Part shown: positions 44,140 to 55,530 of the stretch, piece after piece
Layout of the letters: every line of letters starts with the position of its first letter
Position numbering within the stretch: the stretch's first letter is position 1
Source of the DNA: Fragum whitleyi
Lineage: Eukaryota; Mollusca; Bivalvia; Cardiida; Cardiidae
Assembly (NCBI GenBank): GCA_948146395.1
Contig: OX411545.1
Span: 17,728,026-17,792,025, forward strand
Direction of reading: 5' to 3'
Length of the DNA: 64,000 bases
Position numbers and translations under genes: made by a program
Notes under the pieces: model-generated
The model's database searches: none
Told to the model about the DNA's origin: nothing
Seen by the model: only the letters and a program-made list of their open reading frames with translations

Positions 44140-46515
44140 AGGAAAGACAAACAATATTTTAAAAATGGCGATAAGGTTAAAGTAGACGGATATTAATTCG
44201 TGTACAAAATTAAATATGAATCGTTGCTGAAAATCCCGTACGACAAAATAAGGGTTTTATTGTAGATCTGACTTCAAAAAACGTCAGCTTTACCATTTTG
44301 AGAATATGTTGCTATGCGATACGTCTTCATTTCCTTGGAAACGGAAACCTCGAATGTCAAATTTATCCCTAAATTAACAAGTTTGAAAGCAGTTAACAAT
44401 TATAGATCCCCGTTTGTCGTTCTAAAGTAATTTACTTGTCAACCAGACGATACGAGAATAATCACGTTTTGAAGCAGACGAGATTTTTTGTGCGATATCT
44501 TCTGATTCTTAGAATGAATATCTCTTAGGTTGAACATGACTTAAGGTAGTGGACCAGAAACAGTTCCGCAAGGTTTCGAAAATAATGAACTTTAACAGTG
44601 TTTACCGAGGTTTCCTAATGATTTCATTAGGAAACCCTGATTAACATTGTGAAAGAACTTGAGTAAAGAAAAGTTACGAAAACTATTACGGGTCCGCGAT
44701 CTTAAGAAGAAAGACAAAGAATATTATCCAAATGACGATCAGGTTGAATAACAAGTAACAATTCATGTACAAATAAGAAACGCTGCTGAAAAAATCCCGT
44801 ATAACAAAATAAGGGTTTTATTGTAGATCTGACTTCAAAAATTGTCAGCTTTGACATTTTGAGAATATGTTGCCATGCGATACGTCCTTATTTCCTTGGC
44901 AACGGAAACCTCGAATGTCAAATTTATCCCTAAATTAACAAGTTTGAAAGCAGTTAACAATTATAGATCCCCGTTTGTCGTTCTAAAGTAATTTACTTGT
45001 CAACCAGACGATACGAGAATAATCACGTTTTGAAGCAGACGAGATTTTTTTGTTCGATGTCTTCTGATTCTTAGAATGACACTCCCTTAGGTTGAACATG
45101 ACTTAAGGTAGTTGACCCGAAACAGTTTGTTTCGGAAGTATAGATCTTTAACAGTGTTGACCGAGGTTTCCTAATGATTTCATTAGGAAACCTCGATTAA
45201 CATTGTGAAAGATCTTGAGTTTCGAAATGTTGCGATAACTATAACGTGTCCGCTATCTTAAGAGGAAAGATAAAGAATATCATCCGAATGACGATAAGGT
45301 TGAAGAACAAGTAACAATTTTTGTACAAATAAGAAACGCTGCTGAAAATCCCGTACGACAAATTAAGGGTTTTATTGTAGATCTGACTTCAAAATATGTC
45401 AGCTTTGCCATTTTGAGAATATGTTGCCATGCGATACGTCTTCATTTCCTTGGAAACGGAAACCTTGAATGTCAAATTTATCCCTAAATTAACAAGTTTG
45501 AAAGCAGTTAACAATTATAGATCCCCGTTTGTCTTTCTAAAGTAATTTACTTGTCAACCAGACGATACGAGAATAATCACGTTTTGAAGCAGACGAGATT
45601 GTTTGTTCGATGTCATCTGATTCTAAGAATGACACTCCCTAAAGTTGAACATGACTTAAGGTAGTTTACTCGAAACAGTTCCGCAACGTTTCGAAAATAA
45701 TGAACTTTAACAGTGTCAAACGAGGTTTCCTAATGATTTCATTAGGAAACCTCGGTTAATATTGTGAAAGATCTTGAGTTACAAAATGTTACGAAAACCA
45801 TTACGAATCCGCTATCTTTAGAGAGAAGACAAAGGATATTATCCAAATGACGATCAAGTTGAAGAAAAAGTTTAAAGTCATGAACAAATAAGAAACGCGG
45901 CTGAAAATCACGTACGACAAAATTAGGGGCTTTATTGTAGATCTGACTTCAAAAAACGACAGTTTTGCCATTTTGAGAATATGTTGCCATGCGATACGTC
46001 TTCATTTCCTTGGAAACGGAAACCTTCAATGTCAAATTTATCCCTAAATTAACAAGTTTGAAGGCAGTTAACAATTATAAATCCCCGTTTGTCGTTCTAA
46101 AGTAATTTACTTGTCAACCAGACGATACGAGAATTATCACGCTTGGAAGCAGGCGAGATTTTCTGTTCGATGTCTTCTGGTTCTTAGAATGACAATCCCT
46201 TAGGTTGAACATGACTAAAGGTAGTTGACCCGAAACGGTTCTACAACGTTTCGGAAGTAATGATATTTCACAGTGTTAACCGAGGTTCCCTTATGATTTC
46301 ATTAGGAAACCTTGGTTAATATTGTGAAAGATCTTGAGTTACGAAAACTATTACGGGTCCGCTATCTTTAGAGGAAAGAAAAAGAATATTATCCAAATGA
46401 CGATCAGGTTCAAGAACAAGAAACAATTCATGTACAAATAGGGAATCTCGGTTAACATCGTGAAAGATCACGAGTCCCAGAATGATGCGGAACAATTACG
46501 GCACCACTATCTCAA
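44140..46515. repeat. tandem array of about 560-bp units, each with a MITE-E
   Basis: Four full units and a partial fifth. TCCCGTACGACAAAATAAGG-type unit landmarks lie at about 44235, 44796, 45350 and 45910. Unit bodies (GTCAAATTTATCCCTAAATT, ACTTGTCAACCAGACGATAC) are about 95% alike by eye. MITE-E occupies the end of each: 44541-44705, 45102-45262, 45656-45820, 46215-46370. A half MITE-E at 46440-46515 closes the array. No ORF spans a unit. Confidence 0.93.
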
Positions 46516-46519
46516 ACGT

Positions 46520-47780
46520 ATTATTGCTTGTACGTCGTACACTCATGCGTGCAATAATAATGAGACGTAGAGAATATTTTTGAACTCACTTAGGTATTAA
46601 TCTGAAAAAAAAAAAAATCAGCTTCATGTTTCAAGATTCATGGCCCCCGATTCTAACTGCCTGTATGAAACAATTTTCTTGGTTTTTAAAAAATGTTTCA
46701 ATTAATGTTTGAATTCAAATTTTCCACTCAATCAGTCTGTTTGAATATCAATGTTCACTTATTATTGTACTGTGCTTTATTTTTCTTTCTTGATAGAGCA
46801 AAATTTCGTTTGAAACAGAATATTGAAAAGCAGTCATGTCGATGAAAGTCGGAACGCGAGTATAAATCATACTTAATCATAACCCATGATAAACCAAGTT
46901 ATCATGCAGGTAAGTCTACATTAACTTGATATCATAGTATGCCTGATAATATAAACATATATCAGGTCGTCTAATTTTAGGGAAAAAAATGTATACATGA
47001 TATTAAACAGAACCACATTCGCATAAATTTGTTTGATTTTAAAGATTTCATAAAACTTTTAGCCCCGAAAATGTTTAATTGATACAGATAATATGTTAGT
47101 ATCTTAAATATTCATTTTTTCTGGTCTCAAATGTGAGAAATTATCACTGAATTATCCCGAACTCGACCAAATGACATTGATATTTAAAGGCACTTATATG
47201 TTATTCTCTTTTTGTCTTACATAACATACCTAAAAAATGAGATGTACCCCGGTCAAACTTCGTGGGCGGAATCCAAACGGACGGAAAGACAGAAGGATAG
47301 GAAAAAAAACGGACGGCTGACGTCAAACCAATATCCATCGCCTTTCGTCGGAGAATAGCATTAACAAATTCATTCTTTGTATTAAATTTCAAGTGGTCTA
47401 TGAGCAAAGGCATTTTTCTTGAAAAGTATTGGTATTAATTCATACAAACGGTAAGCGCAGCAATATTGATCACCAATTAAGTTAACGGTCCCAAGTGATA
47501 AAGTACGGCAACAATAATATTGTATTTAATCAGCACTATTCTATAAATACCTCGTAAAAATAGGAGTATAATTGTTTTGTGTTGTTCAGATATTAGAAGA
47601 AACTATAAACAACTTCTTTCATTCTGTGCAATAGTTATACGAATGATGCAAGAGAGCCGGTTCCTATATAATGCCGCCAAATTTTATCAGAAACTTAAAT
47701 ATACATGTTAAAATATAATGTTATTCTAAGTCTCTGTTTTCATTAATCTATTATTAAAAGAAATAAATAAGTGAAAATGT
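46520..47780. other. unassigned intron sequence
   Basis: No gene or clear repeat. Short imperfect hairpin ATTATTGCTTGTACG ... CGTGCAATAATAAT at 46520-46561. Confidence 0.4.
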
Positions 47781-47781
47781 G

Positions 47782-48164
47782 CAGTTACTAACATCGTAAA
47801 ATTGAAATTCATCTCAATCAAAATATTCTAAATCGCTCACTCAGTGCTCCATTTATTCATTTCAAACACTCAAAGCGTTCAAAAACGCTTCAAAATAACT
47901 AAAAGTTAAGCAATCAAATCCTACATTTAAATTAAAATAAAGTTAGAAAAAAATCGCGATTTCACTGACATTATTGAGATTGTTAGCGTCTGATTGGTTC
48001 TTGAAGAATTGGGAAGCTATTTATAGATATTGTATACTTATTTCATTAAAGGGAGGCAATGGATTATCTCCCTATAATTTCACTCAAAACTCACTCATCA
48101 CACTCATTTAAATTCAATCCAAAATCATTCATCTTGTTCAATTTCACGATGTTGTTAACTGTAG
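47782..48164 (-). mobile_element. MITE-A copy (inverted), hairpin deleted
   Basis: GCAGTTACTAACATCGTAAA at the left, TTCAATTTCACGATGTTGTT and AACTGTA at the right. The central hairpin is reduced to GGGAGGCAATGGATTATCTC, which is the outer part of each arm joined together. Confidence 0.88.
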
Positions 48165-48635
48165 AAGTCAACTGGAAGTAGTTTTTCACTTTAATTATAT
48201 TTTAATTATAAAGGTAAAATGATTATCATGGTTTCAGAATATCATATATGTGAGGATAACGTTTATAATCCATTCAATAAGTCCTGTACTTAGAATAAAT
48301 ATTCAACAACTTGCGCCTTAAGTTTGAAACTATCCTTTTATTTTATACACTGTCCAAGGCATAGTAATATTGTAATAAAGATAGTTTATTACTAGCATTA
48401 TAAAAAATGTTATAGTCCGTTTGAGATCTATATGAACCAACCTCTTCATCAATCACATAAAATCTTAAACTTAATTATCCCGTGATTTGTACCGTTGTTA
48501 CTCGCCTGCTTATCTAGTTTTCCTCGTGAAAATCCCATCGACTTCGTAAAATAATCCTTTTTGATTGGTCTAAATGAGGAAATTTGGGGTCCATCTCAGA
48601 ATGATTAAAAACTATTATCAATTAACTGTCAAACA
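48165..48635. other. unassigned intron sequence
   Basis: No gene or repeat recognised. Confidence 0.4.
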
Positions 48636-48640
48636 TTTTT

Positions 48641-48850
48641 TTAGCTCACCTGAGCACGAAGTGCTCAAGGTGAGCTATTGTGATCGTAGAATGTCAGTCG
48701 TCCGTCGTGCGTCGTGTGTCGTCCACAATTTCTTTAAACATCTTCTCCTCCTAAACCAGTGGGCCAATCTTGATGAAACTTGGCAGGGATGTTCCTTGGG
48801 TCAAGCTCTACCAAAGTTACCAAGGTATGAAAGGCAGAAAGTTAACATGT
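48641..48850 (+). repeat. mollusc-type AGCTCACCTGAGC element, short
   Basis: TTAGCTCACCTGAGCACGAA then GTGCTCAAGGTGAGCTA is an inverted-repeat head. It is followed by GTCCGTCGTGCGTCGTGTG, TTTCTTTAAACATCTTCTCC and CTTGATGAAACTTGGCAGGG. Only one unit, unlike 28140-29440. The ORF at 48574-48852 crosses it and is chance. Confidence 0.8.
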
Positions 48851-48854
48851 AGAC

Positions 48855-49475
48855 GGACGGACAAAATCATTATTAGACCTTCAAAAATTCTGAAAAACAA
48901 ATTTCTTTATGGTATTAGTTGGAAAATATGATATGACAAGAAAAAAATACGCTTCAGTGATTCGATTCTGAGATTTTTGGCGAAATGTTGGTCCATATAG
49001 AAGTCAAAAGGACTATACTAGTATGTAACTAACACAACTTAATGTTTGATCACGTCTATATTATCCATTTGACTAGATGGTTTCAAGTTTTGCACTAAAC
49101 AAAATGTCGATACGTTACATATGAACATTATTTGTAACGAGTAATTCCTTTGTTAGCGACCCCAAAGTCGTAACTACAGCTAAAGAAAAGTTGTTACGAC
49201 AGTTTGATCGCCACAGGACATTTTATTTTATTCTACAATAACAATTTCCCTAGAAAACATGCATAGCACAAGCTCTTCTTAACAAGAATCTCTTTTTGAG
49301 CATGTTTTTAACCTGATATCAGGAAAGTTTGTGATTTAAGATCAAAGCACGTCTATGTAGCTACGTCGTTAAACAGTCGGCTGAGGTTTTATACTATCCC
49401 TGATTAACTTTTATTACTAACTCGGATCACGCTCTGAAAAATGCTAAAATCAGCGTAAAAATGATGACACTCGGT
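48855..49475. other. unassigned intron sequence; weak hairpin 49153-49215
   Basis: No gene recognised. GTCGTAACTACAGCT / AAAAGTTGTTACGAC is an imperfect relative of the hairpins at 3889 and 10104. Confidence 0.4.
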
Positions 49476-49477
49476 AT

Positions 49478-49757
49478 TTCAATATTTTGGCAAAAAAACC
49501 TTTTTTCAAAAAAAAAAAAAATAATAAAAAAGATAATAATAATAATAAATAATCAATAAATAAATAAAAAAATGAAACAAATCCGAATTTTACACTACTA
49601 CATAATAATATAAATCGATAGTCATTTCATTTTATCTCTGAGATAAAATAAAATGGCTGTATCGATTTATATTATTATGTAGTATGGTAAAATTCGGATT
49701 TGTTTCTTTTTTCTTGAAAAGGCATTTTTTTCCGAAATATTGAAATACCGAGTGTTT
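49478..49757. mobile_element. long foldback MITE, ACACTCGGTATTTCAATATT termini
   Basis: The whole 280 bp folds on itself. Outer ACACTCGGTATTTCAATATT / AATATTGAAATACCGAGTGT, inner AAACAAATCCGAATTTTAC / GTAAAATTCGGATTTGTTTC, then TACATAATAATATAAATCGA / TCGATTTATATTATTATGTA around a TCTCTGAGA centre. The left arm also carries an A/T-rich simple repeat (49508-49575) without partner. Confidence 0.92.
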
Positions 49758-50045
49758 TCATTAAATGTTTATTCTATATCCTTCGGAATAATTTTGTGAT
49801 ATTGTAAAAATAATGGTTTTGCATATCGCTTCGAGATGAATATCTTTGAATCGGCCAAAGAATGCGACTGTCGTAGGTATCCTTATTTCCTAGCAATAAC
49901 AACCTTTACTTTACGTATGGATCCAACAGCAAAAAAGGAAAATATATGTAATTATGTGGTCAACACTAAATGGGGAATGTAACAAATTGAATAAACTTAA
50001 AATATATCTGAGACACTTGCTCACTTTCAGGGACTCGAAAACATT

Positions 50046-50110
50046 AGCCCTTCATTCAGGATGACAAAAGGTTTGGACATTTGTTAAAAATGATTTCCGG
50101 CTTTGAGAGT
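50046..50110. mobile_element. MITE-B left half
   Basis: AGCCCTTCATTCAGGATGAC then AAAAGGTTTGGACATTTG matches the left arm of 23050-23181. The mirrored arm is absent. Confidence 0.7.
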
Positions 50111-50520
50111 GACTCTATAAGCTCAAGCTGTCGTCGCTTGCACTTGAACTAAATTGAATTACATGCACAGTATAGATGCACTTCAAAACCCGAATTTTCG
50201 AATGCCTTACTAACAGAGAATTTTTTGCTGGTGAATTTACAAAATTATAGTATTAAGATAATTGATACGCTCCAAATTAGTCTATATCTTCAATTATCAG
50301 TTGGTTTCCATAACTATTATACACCAAAGGCGTGGTTTCAACTTTCAACCCACGATATAACAGAATCACCCCGAGGAATAACAGAGTCTGATTTCTATTA
50401 ATCATTTACACCGTGTAATACTATCTGAAGGCATTAATTATTCAACGTTTCAGTGTGATTTACTGGATTTCAAAGAATTAACAGAAATATAAACCCCTAA
50501 TTTGTTTGTACTTTAACATA
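50111..50520. other. unassigned intron sequence
   Basis: No gene or repeat recognised. Confidence 0.4.
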
Positions 50521-50522
50521 GA

Positions 50523-50805
50523 TATGTGACCCGGCACGCAAAAAGGGACAATCTGGCAAATGCAAAAAGTCTCGACACTGGTCAGACTGCGTGATCTGCG
50601 CGGACTGACCGGGGTCGAGACTTTTCGCAAATATCAAATTTTCTAAATCTATAATCATTATTCTACCTTCCTTATTAAAGTTAATTTTAATTATTTTTTT
50701 CAAATCTACAATCTGATTGGCCTGTGTTGGATCCAATCCCGATTTCAAATATTCGTTTTTCGGAGTTCCCAGATGTCCTCTTTTCGCGCGACGGGTCATA
50801 TATCC
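50523..50805. mobile_element. MITE-F copy
   Basis: ATGTGACCCGGCACGCAAAA then AGGGACA at one end, and TGTCCTCTTTTCGCGCGACG then GGTCATATA at the other. An inner hairpin AAGTCTCGACACTGGTCAGA / GACCGGGGTCGAGACTT spans 50569-50624. Other members: 60793-61022 and 36775-37030. Confidence 0.8.
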
Positions 50806-50857
50806 TTGATCTGTGACTTAAAAGGCGTAACTACAGCTCTACATATGCCGTTGTAGT

Positions 50858-51171
50858 ACAGTTAGTAACATCGTGAAAATCATATTCACCTCAATAAAAA
50901 CCATTCTTAATCGCTCTCTCAGTGGCCCATTCATTCATTCCAAACACTCACTCAAACCATTCAAAAACCCTCAAACCCATTGAAAAATATAGAATCAACA
51001 ACGTCATTTAAAATAAATTTTGATACAGGAAAATATCGTTTTCACTGACATAATTGAAATTGTGAGCGTATCATAGGTTTTTGATGAACTCGCTCCACAC
51101 ACTCATTCAATTTTATTCCTAAATCATTCCAAAATCACCCACCTTGTCAATTTCACGATGCTGTTTACTGT
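50858..51171 (-). mobile_element. MITE-A copy (inverted), short
   Basis: TACAGTTAGTAACATCGTGA at the left, GTCAATTTCACGATG and CTGTTTACTGT at the right. The hairpin is deleted entirely; GTTTTTGATGAA joins directly to CTCGCTCCACACAC. Confidence 0.88.
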
Positions 51172-51327
51172 TACAAATCGACAATTAAGTTTTATTAACT
51201 ACAATAATTATCTTAAAATAAAAAAGCTTCTGTCAGACTGACATAAATGAACGAAATCTTTATCCTCTCTTTTGTTTTAAAAAATCAAAGATTGTTCTTT
51301 TTTCCGTTTATATCCTTGCATCTAATA

Positions 51328-51746
51328 CAGTTAGTTTCATCGTAAAAGTAACATTCACCTAGGTTGAAGTCATTCTAAAGAGCTTGCTCAGCGATTCATT
51401 CAATGTATTAAAACTACGGTCTCTAAAATACGCACCGAAAACGTTTAAAAACGCTTCGAGATCGTTTTAATCGATCAACATTAAATGCAATTAGATGATT
51501 TCATTGGCTGGTGTGGCGTTTAAACCGAAATGATTGGTTCGTGAAGACACACAAACAGAAAAGAACGTAGAATTTATTACAGGGAGGTAATAGAATACCG
51601 CTTATTATGTCAAATTAGACGAAAATAGCGATATTATATAACATCCTCTTAATATACACCAAAACACGCTCCACCCACTCATTCAATTTCATTCAGAAAT
51701 CTTTCGAAATCCTTCACCTTGTCAATTTTACGATGTTTCTTACTGT
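51328..51746 (-). mobile_element. MITE-A copy (inverted), altered hairpin
   Basis: TACAGTTAGTTTCATCGTAA at the left, GTCAATTTTACGATG and TTTCTTACTGTA at the right. The hairpin reads TTATTATGTCAAATTAGACG then AAAATAGCGATAT. Long side is the TTGGCTGGTGTGGCG variant also seen at 6865 and 29494. Confidence 0.87.
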
Positions 51747-51759
51747 AGAAACATGGGAC

Positions 51760-51855
51760 CTTTTGGCGACTAGGCGTCAATTTACAGGCGAGAGGAATGT
51801 AGAAACTGGCTTAAACATGTATGTATACAAATGTAGCCCGTCATGCGAAAAAGGG
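51760..51855. mobile_element. possible MITE-F fragment
   Basis: GGGACCTTTTGGCGACTAGG and GTAGCCCGTCATGCGAAAAA then GGGAT resemble MITE-F ends facing each other, so this could be a decayed copy or two termini. Confidence 0.35.
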
Positions 51856-51914
51856 ATCGGATGAAGGCAAGATAAACCAGCGATCGCATTTTGCTGGCTC
51901 AGCGCAAGAATAAA

Positions 51915-52163
51915 CCTGGGGCCCGTTTTACTAAATATCTTACGATTATTTTTTGCGTAAGTCAAAAATTTAAGATGCATATACAGTTGAAATTAGATAT
52001 CGAATTCTGCCATGAAACATCTCATTGGAATCGTCTTCTAAAGACGATTTCAATGAGATATTGCAAGGCAGAATCCATCAATGAATGAAAACACCAGATA
52101 CGATGATTGACTTTGACTTACGATTAATTTTTTCGTAAGATGTTTAGTAAAACGGGCCCCAGG
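51915..52163. mobile_element. MITE-D copy
   Basis: CTGGGGCCCGTTTTACTAAA then TATCTTACG is mirrored by CGTAAGATGTTTAGTAAAAC and GGGCCCCAGG. The centre is the hairpin ATCTCATTGGAATCGTCTTC / AAGACGATTTCAATGAGAT at 52009-52059. Second copy at 58912-59160. Confidence 0.93.
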
Positions 52164-52192
52164 TGTCGTCTATACATTGTATAGACACTAAA

Positions 52193-52572
52193 CACCGTCT
52201 TGTTATGAACTTTTATGAATTTTGGTTAAAGGATGTGGAGTGATCCTTCATTTCTCAGACAAATATACATAAAACGAAGTCTCGATTCTTGTGACCCGGC
52301 GCCGGCCGCCAATCTAACTCGAACGGTACTTTTAGCAATACCAGATGGTCGCTTTTCGCTTGCCAAGTCAGATATATGAGTTCAGCAGATAGAGATCTCT
52401 AGAAGATCGTGTAATTAACAGAGACTATTTAACTCTTAGGCGTTTTAATTACGAGAACATCCCTTTATAGGAAACAATATTGATTTTCTCTCCGGCTTAT
52501 TTCACAAATGTTTCTCTAGAAAGAAGCCTTATTCAGCTGTTATTGGCAAGCTCTATACAGTTAAGAACATCG
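52193..52572 (+). repeat. direct duplication, copy 1
   Basis: Repeated at 52797-53173 with a few single-base differences, offset 604 bp at the start and 601 bp at the end. Landmarks shared by both: AAGGATGTGGAGTGATCCTT, ACATAAAACGAAGTCTCGAT, GCGTTTTAATTACGAGAACA. Contains a decayed MITE-F-like piece (GTGACCCGGCGCCGGCCGCC). It ends within the left TIR of a MITE-A. Confidence 0.95.
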
Positions 52573-52794
52573 TGAAATTGACAAGATGAATGATTTTTGG
52601 AATGATTTTTGAGTGAAATTGAATGAGTATGTGGAGCGAGTTTTGGGTGAAATTCAAGGGAGGTAACCCAATATCGCTAATTTTGTTCAAGGTGATTAGC
52701 TATATTTATTACCTTCTTTCCCTTTAATAAAGTATACGTAATTTTCTGTCCTGAACAAATCAGATACTTTAAAATCCACACCAACCTACATGTA
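52558..52794 (+). mobile_element. MITE-A, left half, cut at the duplication junction
   Basis: TACAGTTAAGAACATCGTGA at the left. The hairpin is partial (TTTTGTTCAAGGTGATTAGC). The sequence stops after CACACCAACC, where copy 2 of the duplication begins at 52797. Confidence 0.85.
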
Positions 52795-52796
52795 AG

Positions 52797-53173
52797 CACC
52801 GTCTTGTGATGAAATTTCGAATTTTGGTTAAAGGATGTGGAGTGATCCTTCATTTCTCAGACAATATACATAAAACGAAGTCTCGATTCTTGTGACCTGG
52901 CCCCGGCCGCCAATCTAACTCGAACGATACTTTTTGCAATACGAGATTGTCACTTTTCGCTTGCCGGGTCAGATATATGAGTTCAGCAGATAGAGAACTC
53001 TAGAAGATCGTGTAATTAACAGAGACTATTTAACTCTTAGGCGTTTTAATTACGAGAACATCCCTTTATAGGAAACAATATTGATTTTCTCTCCGGCTTA
53101 TTTCACAAATGTTTCTCTAGAAAGAAGCCTTATTCAGCTGTTATTGGCAAGCTCTATACAGTTAAGAACATCG
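52797..53173 (+). repeat. direct duplication, copy 2
   Basis: Second copy of 52193-52572. The recombination junction lies in or next to the interior of the MITE-A at 52558. Confidence 0.95.
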
Positions 53174-53490
53174 TGAAATGGATAAGTTGAATGATATTTG
53201 GAATGAATTTGGAACAAAATTGATTGAGTGTGTTGAGCGAGTTTTGAGTTCAAGATGAACAAAATTAGCTATATTTAAAACCTCCCTTTAATGAAATACA
53301 CGTAAATTTCTTTTTTGTGTCTTAATGAACCATTCAGACACTTTGAAATCATCCATAACTTTCAAAATCGTCGAAAAATTTGATCGAATTGAAACACATG
53401 TAAGCGTCTTTCGGCGATTTCGAAAAGTTTTTTTATAATGATTTTTGAGCGTTTCCGATCGATTAGAGTCTAAGAGTTTGAACGTTAAGC
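53158..53490 (+). mobile_element. MITE-A, right TIR missing
   Basis: ACAGTTAAGAACATCGTGAA at the left. The first hairpin arm is deleted (GTTTTGAGTTCAAGATGAAC joins the second arm). It continues past the point where the 52558 copy ends, into GAGCGTTTCCGATCGATTAG, and stops near GAGTTTGAACG. Confidence 0.85.
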
Positions 53491-53515
53491 CCAATTTGTT
53501 GGGAACGCCATATTC

Positions 53516-53548
53516 AATTTGCACCGTTTTGTCATCCTGAACGCAGGA
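53516..53548. mobile_element. MITE-B right terminal fragment
   Basis: TTTGCACCGTTTTGTCATCC then TGAACGCAGGAC matches the right end of 23050-23181. Directly abuts the truncated MITE-A region. Confidence 0.8.
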
Positions 53549-54100
53549 CTGGTTCGTAAGTGTACCCCCTTTACGACCGGTTATTGAACACCTTTAGTAA
53601 ATGGGTAAAGCTTTTGGTAACACTGTGATAACCTTGTAAACCACATCTTTTGCAACCAGTCCACGATCCAAAACATATAACCTGTTTCTCAGTAAAGTAT
53701 TCTAATGTAAAAGTAATGAATATAGGAATAGACTGTCTGGCCAACCTCATCTTCTCAAATCCCCGATACCAATCAATAGTCATTTAACATGTAAATCAAC
53801 CTTATTAAGAATGAGGTTAAGAAGATTTGTCCAGAATCGTACGGGATTTAGGTCATTATCTAACTTGTAGACAAGCCAAGGACCGAAAAAAGGCGTTGCA
53901 TAAGACGATTCACTGCGGTTGTCGTCTGCTTTATTTCATCCTGAAAAAAAGGTAAAAAAAGTTCTATAAATGGAAATGAAATAACCTTATTATGGTCTTT
54001 GAAATACTGTTTGCATAACGCCCATTCGCGTCTAACCTTTGGCTATGACAACAGAGGTTTTTGACAACAAAACACGCCTTCCTAAAAGTATTAGAGTAAA
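53549..54100. other. unassigned intron sequence
   Basis: No gene or repeat recognised. Confidence 0.4.
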
Positions 54101-54102
54101 AC

Positions 54103-54440
54103 TTATGTTAAGCGACCTCTTAATGGACCACCAAAAAGCGGTCGTTTTTGGATATGGTCGCTTAATAAAAAATACAATAATAAATGTGACAGTTCATTTT
54201 GATAGCATTTATTGATTGTCGGGGAAGTCGTACTGAATCCTATGATGTTCGAACCCACTAGAATCGTCTTTTTTAGACGATTCTAATTGGTTTCAACAAC
54301 ATAAGATTCAATAATAACCAATTGTTCGTTAAGAATGTCCTTTTCAGAGATTTTGCATACGGTGACGGGACTTTTTATGGTAGTCGCTTAATAAAATTGG
54401 TCGTTAAATAGACGTAGTCGCCCGAGCAATATCGACTGTA
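54103..54440. mobile_element. MITE-C copy
   Basis: TTATGTTAAGCGACCTCTTA and AAAGCGGTCG on the left; TAGTCGCTTAATAAAATTGG and TCGACTGTA on the right. Central hairpin 54258-54294 AGAATCGTCT / AGACGATTCT, flanked by CCTATGATGTTCGAACCCAC / TGGTTTCAACAACATAAG. Second example of the AATCGTCT core within this family. Confidence 0.82.
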
Positions 54441-54699
54441 TTTCTCAACAAAATGATGTAATGCTCTAGTCGGGTAAAGGAGACGGCTCCAAAGTGGATC
54501 CACAAATAAGTATTTGCTGGAGTATTGATGATAACATTTGTTCAGAAAGATTCAACCACAATGGTCCGACATCAAAATAACGGAGGGCAGCCATTCAAAT
54601 TTGAGTTTGATTAAAAAAACGGGCGAAAATTGCGATAAAATATAGATTAGATTTTAAGGCATCGGGTAAAAATATCTGCTACTTTTAATAATACACAGA

Positions 54700-55070
54700 T
54701 GTTATTACACTAGTGGAATAACTATGAAAAGGAACCAAGACCTTATAGCAACGTTTGACTTTAATTGTGAAATATAAAAATGAAGTCATAATACATTAGC
54801 TGACGTCATTTTGCAAATGGCATTGTATGTTTCTCGAAAAAAAAAAAAAATGAATCTACAAATTTCTGGAATTTCTTTGCTTTTTAAGTTAAAATTACGG
54901 ACATAATATGAATAGAATATCAAATATTGTGCTAATAAGATACCGAATTTATTAAACTCGTCATCTAAAAAAGATTGAAAACTCGACAAAGCCTCGTTTT
55001 TTTTATCTGTTTAAGAAGACGTTTTTATTAAATTCGGTTTTTAATGACCACTCATTAAATATTCTCTAAA
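54700..55070. mobile_element. MITE-H copy, inverted relative to 12528-12840
   Basis: TTACACTAGTGGAATAACTA at one end, AATGACCACTCATT at the other. It has an internal inverted repeat, CCGAATTTATTAAACTCGTC / GACGTTTTTATTAAATTCGG at about 54943-55040, enclosing AACTCGACAAAGCCTCG. More complete than the 12.5-kb copy. Confidence 0.75.
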
Positions 55071-55227
55071 TAATATATGACTATCACGCGAACAGGAAGC
55101 TCCTAGAACCCATTATAATAAAATATAATAAATAACCTGAGGTTGCAATTTTGACAAACATTTGACATGGAGGTAGAATGACAAGTACCAGTTTATTACT
55201 TTACTATTTACGAAAGACGATAACCCG

Positions 55228-55395
55228 CCCCCAGTTGTATAAAAGATAAGTTTTGGTTTAAAGTAGACCGGAAGTTATTTTCAGCCAATCAGGTTTGTTA
55301 TTTCAATTGAATCAAGTGAAATAACAATCCTGATTGGCTAAAATTCACTTTCGAATAAAACTTAGTCAATATTTATCTTTTATACAACCGGGCGC
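55228..55395. mobile_element. foldback MITE close to FBXL16 exon 2
   Basis: CCCCCAGTTGTATAAAAGAT then AAGTTTTGGTTTAAAGT is mirrored by ACTTTCGAATAAAACTT and ATCTTTTATACAACCGGGCG. The inner CAGCCAATCAGG / CCTGATTGGCTA and TGTTATTTCA / TGAAATAACA pair as well. Ends about 135 bp before the exon 2 acceptor. Confidence 0.9.
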
Positions 55396-55530
55396 TGTTG
55401 GTTATGATGTAGTTTTTCAAGAACGAACGTTGCTGTTGGTACGAAGTTGAGCTTCAGTGTATCTAGACGTCCCTTTTGACATCACTCATGACGTCTTTCA
55501 ACTATTAAAGTCAGTGTTCTCTATTTTCAG

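Larger units (their letters stand above)
5521..55530 (+). other. FBXL16 intron 1, about 50 kb, repeat-filled
   Basis: Intron from GTAGAT (5521) to TTTTCAG (55530), phase 2. It is bounded by two exons that join in frame into one continuous FBXL16 LRR domain. The interior is mostly MITEs, foldback elements, SINEs and tandem repeats, listed separately. No other spliced gene was recognised inside it on either strand, but short exons of an unfamiliar gene could be missed. Confidence 0.9.

Noticed and set aside
44140..46515. rRNA or histone-type gene array
   Set aside because: Units have no ORF and no recognisable RNA gene; each is spacer-like DNA plus a MITE.
5521..55530. Remains of an autonomous transposon (transposase or reverse transcriptase)
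   Set aside because: Scanned the translated ORFs for DDE/DDD, RT or integrase-type motifs and recognised none.
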